Below are positions 58,449 through 64,000 of a stretch of DNA of 64,000 bases, piece by piece. Position numbers and translations under genes: made by a program. Origin of the DNA: Isoetes taiwanensis (lineage: Eukaryota > Streptophyta > Lycopodiopsida > Isoetales > Isoetaceae); the NCBI GenBank assembly GCA_021234155.1, contig JAJEKV010000055.1, positions 1,221,090 to 1,285,089 of the forward strand. Direction: 5' to 3'. The notes under the pieces were generated by a model that was given only the letters and a program-made list of their open reading frames with translations, did no database searches and was not told the DNA's origin. Each line of letters opens with the position of its first letter. Position 1 is the stretch's first letter.

Positions 58449-58805
58449 ATGTTGGGGCCAAGATCGTACTCGCACAAAGGGGCCGCCCTAACCCTCGCCC
58501 ACGAGGAAACCCCATCGGTCTGGACCGGCACTGTCGCCTTACGGGAGATCCGTAAGTTTCAGAAGTCAACCCAACTTCTGATACGGAAGCTTCCCTTTCA
58601 GAGGTTGGTTCGGGAGATTGCCCAGGAGTTCAAGACCGACCTCCGCTTCCAGACTTTTGCCATTTTGGCACTCCAAGAGGCTGCGGAGGCCTATCTAGTG
58701 GCACTTTTTGGTGATGCCAATCTTTGCGCAATCCACGCAAAGAGGGTCACCATTATGCCTAAGGATTTAGCCCTCGCCCGCAGGATTCGGGGGGAGCATC
58801 CTTAG
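58449..58805 (+). CDS. histone H3-like protein encoded by the retrotransposon
   Basis: The frame from 58530 to the stop at 58803 gives [80 protein letters not shown] and [12 protein letters not shown]3 residues 45-135 without gap or stop, about 85% identical by eye to plant H3. Alpha-N, alpha-1, loop 1 (R83), alpha-2, loop 2 and alpha-3 are complete; K56, C110, H113, K115, T118 and K122 are kept. Changes include Y54F, E59Q, H/S87F, G102A, E105G, I124L, Q125A, R134H and A135P. L90 is as in plant H3.3, and there is no CENH3-type longer loop 1. The N-terminal tail is not H3-like: from ATG 58449 it is only 27 residues ([20 protein letters not shown] ...), lacking K4, K9 and K36. The frame is open back to 58227; counted from TTG 58395 the tail has exactly the H3 length (ART to TVA, 47 residues). 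It lies between accessory ORFs of the element on the same strand. Confidence 0.9.
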   Translation: MLGPRSYSHKGAALTLAHEETPSVWTGTVALREIRKFQKSTQLLIRKLPFQRLVREIAQEFKTDLRFQTFAILALQEAAEAYLVALFGDANLCAIHAKRVTIMPKDLALARRIRGEHP

Positions 58806-59004
58806 CATATTTTGCTGAGTTCCGCATTGTAAATATTTTTTTAAGATTTAATAAAAACTTTTTGTTTTGTATTAAGAACCTTTTATTTTGTGTTAAATAC
58901 GAAAATGCTGCCGTCAGCATAATAAAAAGGGTTAAAAAGGATCTTCAAAGTTTCATTTCATTTGTCATATCTGTTTTTCTTGCTTCCTCCTCCCTTCTAG
59001 CGCC

Positions 59005-59583
59005 ATGGCAGCCACCGACCTTCTTGCATGGTATCAAGACGGAGAGCATTGGGATCCGCAAGTGCCCTTCGACCTGTTGCAGCCCTTGCTATGCCAGCGC
59101 CTAGACGTCATCACTAATATGCAGCGGCACCCAGATTATGCCGGGTTTTTAGACTTTTACATGGAGGAGATGCTTCCTTTGTGTATCCCTCTTGGGGATC
59201 CTCCCCAATTGTATCTAGAACGGGAGGTAGTCCGGGATATGTTAGGGGGCGACACCCATGCGTATGATGTGCTGAAAGGAAAGCTCAGATGGGGCAAACA
59301 CCTGCCCGTTGTGCAGCATCAGGGGCGACAATATCTTGAGGTTTCCTTCGCCCTAGCCATCCTCATGGATCAATACGTTGAGGATGAAACTTTGCCTGTA
59401 GAGAAAGGCAAACTCCCTGAATCTTCCGAGGAGGGAGAAGATGAGCATATAGGTATGGGCGACTCGTTGGAAGCAGTTAGCAGAGGAGATGCCACCACGC
59501 CGGGAACAAGCTGCACGCTTGTCAGGGCTGGACGCCCTTCCAGTTGTGTATCACCAAGGGCAAGAATATCTTCTCTTGGATGA
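59005..59583 (+). CDS. retrotransposon accessory ORF C (N-terminal part of the QEYLLL ORF)
   Basis: It starts MAATDLLAWYQDGEHWDPQV and has a helical N-terminal domain, then LPVVQHQGRQYLEVSFALAI near 59305, which is echoed in ORF D (LPVVYHQGQEYLLLDDIIWT), so the pair looks like an internal duplication of one module. An acidic hinge (ESSEEGEDEHIGMGD) follows. The last 35 codons overlap ORF D in another frame and look spurious, so C and D were probably one protein now split by a frameshift near 59490. The start resembles MATRSFITWYSAS of the 13-15 kb element. Function unknown. Confidence 0.65.
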   Translation: MAATDLLAWYQDGEHWDPQVPFDLLQPLLCQRLDVITNMQRHPDYAGFLDFYMEEMLPLCIPLGDPPQLYLEREVVRDMLGGDTHAYDVLKGKLRWGKHLPVVQHQGRQYLEVSFALAILMDQYVEDETLPVEKGKLPESSEEGEDEHIGMGDSLEAVSRGDATTPGTSCTLVRAGRPSSCVSPRARISSLG

Positions 59584-60400
59584 TATCATCTGGACCTATC
59601 ACATGGTGGCCGGGTTTAAGCGCCGGCGTAAGGACCATGTGCTCTATGAGCTAGCGGAGTACTGTTTGGATGATTTCATCGACTTCGCTCCTATTGAGCT
59701 TCCCCCGGAGGTGCAGCAGTTACTCCAGTTCCGACAGGACACCATAGAGCCAGCTGAGACTTTGCTACGGCTTCGGGAACTGGTGATGCAGGATCCGGCC
59801 TCTCAGCCCTCACCGGATGCCTTTACAGCTATGGGATCTCATGTTCCCAACATTAATATGGTTGAGGTTCCCTCCGATTCGGATGAGGAAGGAGAGGATC
59901 TATACCATAATCCTGCTCATCTGAAGGAAGAGCAGCAAGAACTCAAGGAAGAAGAAGTCCCTATGGACTTAGACAAGGAGGTGGCCACGTCAGAGACCCC
60001 GCAAGGGAAGGTATTGGGAAACCACCTTACCCGCTTTTTCTTATCAGCTTTTCGCCAGGGGCAAGTTCTTTTTATAGGCCGAGATTTAGGGCCGGAGGCT
60101 GAAGCTTCATGGTGGACCCTCCGTGCTCTCTCCACATTGGCCGGGCACAAGAAGCTTCCCTATCGTACGTTCACTTATGTACTCGTACGACGAGATCTTG
60201 CCCTGACGGCCTTGGGGCAAGACATTGCACCCTGGATGAGCATGAAGCTCCTTACGGCAGCCCCATTGGCTGTTGCTTATCCGCCAGAGGTTGCTTCCAT
60301 TGCGGCTGCCACAGTAGACCCAGGGGTGACTCTGCTACGACACCGACCGCCGCCACCACCTCCTCGGTCTACGAATGAAGAGGGAGGACCTAGCTCTTAA
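59489..60400 (+). CDS. retrotransposon accessory ORF D (C-terminal part of the QEYLLL ORF)
   Basis: An intact 303-codon frame. Regions in order: module repeat (LPVVYHQGQEYLLLDDI), a segment with CLDDFIDFAPIELPPEVQQL, an acidic hinge (VPSDSDEEGEDLYHNPAHLK, EEQQELKEEEVPMDLDKE), a globular C-terminal domain from about residue 185 (FRQGQVLFIGRDLGPEAEAS, then FTYVLVRRDLALTAL) and a Pro-rich end (HRPPPPPPRS). The same order is seen in the minus-strand element at 13538-14472 with clear but distant similarity, meaning the two elements diverged long ago while retaining this gene. I recognise no known domain; a structural or nucleic-acid-binding role in the particle is one possibility. Confidence 0.7.
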   Translation: MPPRREQAARLSGLDALPVVYHQGQEYLLLDDIIWTYHMVAGFKRRRKDHVLYELAEYCLDDFIDFAPIELPPEVQQLLQFRQDTIEPAETLLRLRELVMQDPASQPSPDAFTAMGSHVPNINMVEVPSDSDEEGEDLYHNPAHLKEEQQELKEEEVPMDLDKEVATSETPQGKVLGNHLTRFFLSAFRQGQVLFIGRDLGPEAEASWWTLRALSTLAGHKKLPYRTFTYVLVRRDLALTALGQDIAPWMSMKLLTAAPLAVAYPPEVASIAAATVDPGVTLLRHRPPPPPPRSTNEEGGPSS

Positions 60401-60593
60401 ATAATTGTATTACGCATTTTGTATTGCGTATAGATGTAGGATTTTGGTTTGGCAATTTCTAGCCATTCTATGGTTATGATATACCATCTTTTTATCAATT
60501 GTGACTATTGTCTCAATGAATACAATTAAGATTGTTCTCTTCCATGATGTGTTCTTCTATCTGTTAGAGTTTAGGGCATAACGAAATTGTTCA

Positions 60594-61120
60594 ATGTTCT
60601 ATATTCATTTTTATTGTCTTACAAAAGAAACACTCGAAGAATATGAGGAGAGGATTACCGATCTGATAAGGAGAGATGATCCAGGGCCGCCAGAACAGGA
60701 TTATGGCCAAAGATATGGGGAGTACCCGGAATGGGACGAAGGTTATGAGATAGAACCTGCCACCACGGGGGAGTCCTATGATCCAGCCAAGGGATGGAGA
60801 TAGTTAGCATTCTCGTGGAACGAGCCTACGAGGACCTGAAGCAAACGCCACCCACATGGGACTATTGGGATATGTCCAGGCACGAAGCTTTCGAGGATGC
60901 CAACGACCACCTGTGGCAAATCTTCTATGCTTTAGGGAGGCTTTTCAATCTCCTTATTATTAGCCCAACTGGATTACCAACTTTGTTATCGTTCGGGCCC
61001 GGCACGCGTTACAAGCTCGTTAGGGTCATGCACGAAAAGTGTTCGCTACTCAATCCTCTACCCATTTGCGAACCCCTAGGGCCGGTCTCTTTAGTTTGGT
61101 TTTGTTTATGCTATATGTGA
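60594..61120 (+). CDS. small acidic ORFs between accessory ORF D and gag
   Basis: The first frame (to 60803) reads ETLEEYEERITDLIRRDDPG and YGEYPEWDEGYEIEPATTGE and overlaps a second (60794-61120) starting near VERAYEDLKQTPPTWDYWDM and continuing EAFEDANDHLWQIFYALGRL. The two may once have been one frame. They are acidic and Tyr/Trp-rich, unlike gag, and I recognise no family. The last 40 residues of the second frame look like noncoding sequence. Confidence 0.4.
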
Positions 61121-61339
61121 GTTGAACTTCCAATCTCCAATGTATAAATGTTTGTCCTTGTATTGTATCTTTGTATCAACTTATATTACCATCAATGTAT
61201 GGAACTTTAATGGAATGGCAGTTTTCACTTGTAATAAGAATCTTTACCATCGTAATTTTTCTTGTAATCTCTCTCTACCCTATCCGAAATGATATTTCTG
61301 TGAGACTTTATGTTACTATAATTCTGCTTATACTTTCAT

Positions 61340-62111
61340 GTATGCTCGATATAGACGGTGCACGCAACGCCGCCTGGCAGACGCCCTCGAATGCCAGTAG
61401 GCTAACACCTGAACAGGAACTGATGTTAATGAAAAGACAATTAGGCGAGTTACAGGCTTATGTGTTGCATTCCAACCCACCATAGCATACACCAGAAAAC
61501 GGACCGGAGTTACCTTTGCAACCGCCAAGTCCGCTGCCGACAAAGCCATCTCCACTGAAACCCACCGCACCTGCACAAAGGAGGTCCCGTTCTAAACGTC
61601 GTCGCAGTTCCTCTAGAGATAGCGCCACCTCCTCACAATCAGCCATTCAGATCTTCCGAAGTCAGTCCGTATCACCGGGTGACCATGCAAAGCCGATAAG
61701 GAATACCGCAAGATTCGCTGATACAAACCATAACTAGTATATGGAAGAATAGGAACCGCCCGGTTTGATGGGAAATCTAGAGGCGGACTGAATGCAGAGT
61801 CCTGGTTGGACGAAATGAAGGAGTTTGGGAAGTCCTATGGCATGACAGAAAAGGATACAGGAAAGGTTGCTACCACAAACCTTACAGGAGCTGCCCGTAT
61901 TTGGTGGAAGGGCTATGCTAGAGCCAAGCATCTGGATAGAAGTAGGTGCAAGTTAAAAAAGTTTGCAAAAGCTTTTAAGTCGCATTATGTGCCTCGTGCG
62001 CACAAATGCCAACAAATTCAGACCTTCTACAGGTTAGAGCAGAAGGGTATGTCAGTCCAGGCCTACACTGATGAATTTATGCTTTGGTCAGTATGTACCA
62101 GGTATGAATGA
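61340..62111 (+). pseudogene. retrotransposon gag, N-terminal and capsid-like part
   Basis: Gag forms the particle that packages element RNA. From MLDIDGARNAAWQTP the frame shows LTPEQELMLMKRQLGEL, a TAG at 61483, then a Pro/Ser/Arg-rich spacer (QRRSRSKRRRSSSRD), a break near 61735, and the capsid core of the retrotransposon gag family: IGTARFDGKSRGGLNAESWL, then AARIWWKGYARAKH and FYRLEQKGMSVQAYTDEF. A frameshift near 62090 leads into the next ORF. One stop and at least two frame changes make this copy defective. Confidence 0.8.
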
Positions 62112-63312
62112 AAAGAGGGCAGTGGAAGGCTACATTGAGGGGTTGGCCCCATCAATTAAACGAATGGTTAAGGCCATAGACCCGAAATCAGTTGCGGAGG
62201 CTGAGGCTAAGGCATTGAGCCTCGAGGAGGACACACCAAGGAACCAGTATCCGCGTCCTGACCCTTACTCGCAGCCACGGCCGTCCACACCTTACAAACC
62301 CCGCTCGCCAAGTCCGGGGCCCTCTCAGCAGAACTCTTATGGCCGCCAGGAAAAGAAAGTCACCTTTAGCACGACCGATAAACAGAACAATGTCAGTAAG
62401 GAAGTTCGGAACCTCTTACAGTCTATTCCTAAAGAGGCCCGAGAACAGCTCCGCCGAGATAAGGCATGCTACAGGTGTATGCGGCCCGGACACTTCATGC
62501 AGAATTGTCCTTATGTCACGCAGACTGCCCAGCTGGCCATGGCCGACCTCGATTGGGACGATCTTGAGTCAACACAACCTGTCGAGGAGGAGGCTCCCGA
62601 GTACATTCACGGTGCGTCTCATATCCTTGCAGCTATAGAAACCGGCAATGCTGAAAGTCAGCCTGCTGTCATTTCCACCATAGGTCAAGTAGACAGTAAG
62701 CCTTTTATAATTCTTATGGATAGGGGAAGCACACATAATTTTGCTTCTCCTAGAATGGCCCAAGTCTTACAGCTTGAAACATTGAGGTCCCGATCGAGGC
62801 CTGTCACACTAGCCAGTGGTAAAGTCAGACATACTCATGGCCGTCGCATCAATCTCAAGATGCAACTGCCAGGTGCACCAGTTGCTTTGGGTGCCGAGTT
62901 GATGGATATTGGCAAATACGACCTTATTATCGGTATGGAATTCTTGGCATCTGCAAAGGCCAACATAGACTGCGAGAAACGGGAAGTTACCTTCAACGCA
63001 GCTAATGGAGCCCGCGTAACTATAAAAGGTGAACCATTCAACCCTATTATGCAGTCTATGTCCATCAGGCAGTTAGATAAAGCTATACGCAAGGAAAAGC
63101 TCCTTTGCGTCATTAGACTTGCCTCCATTGAGTCAGATGCTAAGCAGAAGCAAGTAATCGACACCCTGCCAGAGGGGATTGCTAATCTTCTCCGAGAATT
63201 TGGTGATCTTTTTCCGGATGAGATCCAGAAGCTTCCTCCTTTTAGAGGGGTAGAATGTGAGATATCTTTAGAGCCTGATTTCGCCTCCTCTATATGTTCA
63301 TCTGGTCACTAA
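62071..63312 (+). pseudogene. retrotransposon gag end, CCHC knuckle, aspartic protease, start of the RT linker
   Basis: The 413-codon frame continues gag (NEKRAVEGYIEGLAPSIKRM), then a Pro-rich region, a nucleocapsid knuckle CYRCMRPGHFMQNC (CX2CX4HX4C, near 62468), and a retroviral-type protease near 62594-63030 with GKYDLIIGMEFLASAKANID. The active-site loop reads LMDRGSTHNFASP: Thr/Ser of the Asp-Thr-Gly triad is replaced by Arg, whereas the relative at 13290 has DTGS, so cleavage is probably abolished. It ends in the linker to the RT (REFGDLFPDEIQKLPPFRGV) and stops 20 residues later. RT and everything after are missing. Confidence 0.88.
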
Positions 63313-64000
63313 GATATTCGAAGTGAGGAGAGAATGCTGGAATGTTCGACGATATATGTTTATCTAGTTCATTTAAAATAAATTAAATAACAATTTCTTA
63401 TTGGCTTGGTGGTTAAGGTTTTGGCCTTGTGTGTTTCAAGTGTTAACTTCGAAACCGACTTGTGACATTTAGAGGACCTTTTTTTTTCCGTTAATTTTAT
63501 GTTTATTAATTGTAGATAAATTCGACTTGTGATATTTAGAGGGTTTATTTTTTTCGACAGGATTTATATGCTTTCTTTTTAATATTACCAAGTTGTAGAT
63601 AAAGATCAATGTTGTTGATTGCAATGCAGCAGCAAATAGGGCGGTCACCCAATTTTCATTAACACGGCATGGGAAATAAAAACTTACATCGTGGATAGTA
63701 TAATATATTATAAAACACGCATTATATAACTATGTATTTTATAATACTTTGTATTGAACAGTTGTATGTGTATCAAATAGTTGGGGTTTCAAGCTATATT
63801 AACTTATAATTCTTTCAGCGTTCTTTACATTTTGAATGAGAATGTACCCTACAGATCCTTGTTCGAGGTAATTTGGGAACTGTATGGACTTGGGGAAAGT
63901 CCAAAAATAATGAAAAGGCGCTTTTTGGCCTCATTTCTATAAATAGATAGATAGATAGTAAATCAGGAAATTCATAATCCATATCAGCCTCTAAAACAAA
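63313..64000. other. unrelated AT-rich sequence; possible SINE-like fragment at 63405-63475
   Basis: GGCTTGGTGGTTAAGG (63405) resembles a tRNA-type A box and GTTAACTTCGAAACC (63441) a weak B box, as in tRNA-derived SINEs. CGACTTGTGAYATTTAGAGG occurs twice (about 63459 and 63523). A GATA run lies at 63942-63958. No coding signal is seen. Confidence 0.35.

Larger units (their letters stand above)
55180..63312 (+). mobile_element. Ty3/Gypsy-type retrotransposon carrying a histone H3-like gene, 3'-truncated
   Basis: In order: 5' LTR (55180-56789), altered primer-binding site (56793-56810), leader, accessory ORF A (57575-58081), H3-like ORF (58449-58805), accessory ORFs C and D (59005-60400), a small acidic ORF (60594-61120), gag with a CCHC knuckle and aspartic protease (61340-63312). 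It stops at the protease-RT junction, whose wording (FGDLFPDEIQKLPPFRGVEC) is typical of Ty3/Gypsy. RT, RNase H, integrase and the 3' LTR are absent. The 5' half matches the minus-strand element at 13-25 kb in gene order. Extra ORFs upstream of gag are known in some plant Ty3/Gypsy lineages such as Ogre; an H3-like one is not something I know of. Confidence 0.88.

Noticed and set aside
58449-58805. Centromeric H3 (CENH3) rather than canonical H3
   Set aside because: Loop 1 is not lengthened and alpha-1 to alpha-2 follow canonical H3/H3.3 wording.

Overview
The window is nuclear DNA of a green plant, almost certainly a land plant. The evidence is a nuclear gene for the plastid photosystem II protein Psb28 with a transit-peptide-like N terminus, GT-AG introns, a PRD3/PAIR1-type meiotic gene, LTR elements whose primer-binding sites match the 3' end of plant initiator tRNA-Met, and abundant LINEs. 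The species or clade cannot be fixed from the sequence; the density of decayed retroelements suggests a large repeat-rich genome.

Layout. 1-12.1 kb: a train of decayed LINE copies on the plus strand (A, B, C, D, E), several abutting (CT)n/(CCCT)n microsatellites, with a PIF/Harbinger transposase remnant between B and C. 12.3-25.8 kb: a minus-strand LTR retrotransposon (protease remnant, accessory ORFs, PBS, 1.9-kb LTR); about 6.05 kb of it plus about 420 bp of flank is present twice in direct tandem (13669-19740 and 19742-25792). 26.4-29.9 kb: convergent host genes PSB28 (+) and a PRD3/PAIR1-like gene (-). 30-33.7 kb: intergenic with foldback repeats. 33.7-40.9 kb: an old LINE of the same family as copy E, split by a 4.7-kb L1-like LINE with an exact 11-bp target duplication. 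41-47.4 kb: mostly noncoding. 47.4-50.4 kb: a multi-exon bacterial-type RNase HII gene (-). 50.9-51.3 kb: a complete 454-bp TRIM element. 51.7-55 kb: a foldback element and unrecognised gene fragments. 55.2-63.3 kb: a plus-strand Ty3/Gypsy-type element, truncated before its reverse transcriptase.

Most notable: the 55-63 kb element carries, between its primer-binding site and gag, an open reading frame whose last 91 codons are a complete histone H3 fold (58530-58802), while the canonical H3 tail is unrecognisable. The minus-strand element at 13-25 kb has a shorter, more diverged H3-like fold at the same relative place (15706-15897 and 21815-21955), followed by homologues of the same accessory ORFs and the same protease. 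The window thus shows a retrotransposon family with an H3-like gene as part of its conserved 5' accessory module. Its function is unknown; chromatin targeting or nucleosome mimicry is only inference.

Most transposon ORFs are broken by stops or frameshifts. In the tandem pair some breaks may be assembly or base-calling artefacts, because differences between the copies fall in short patches, often at CTG/CAG and CG sites.
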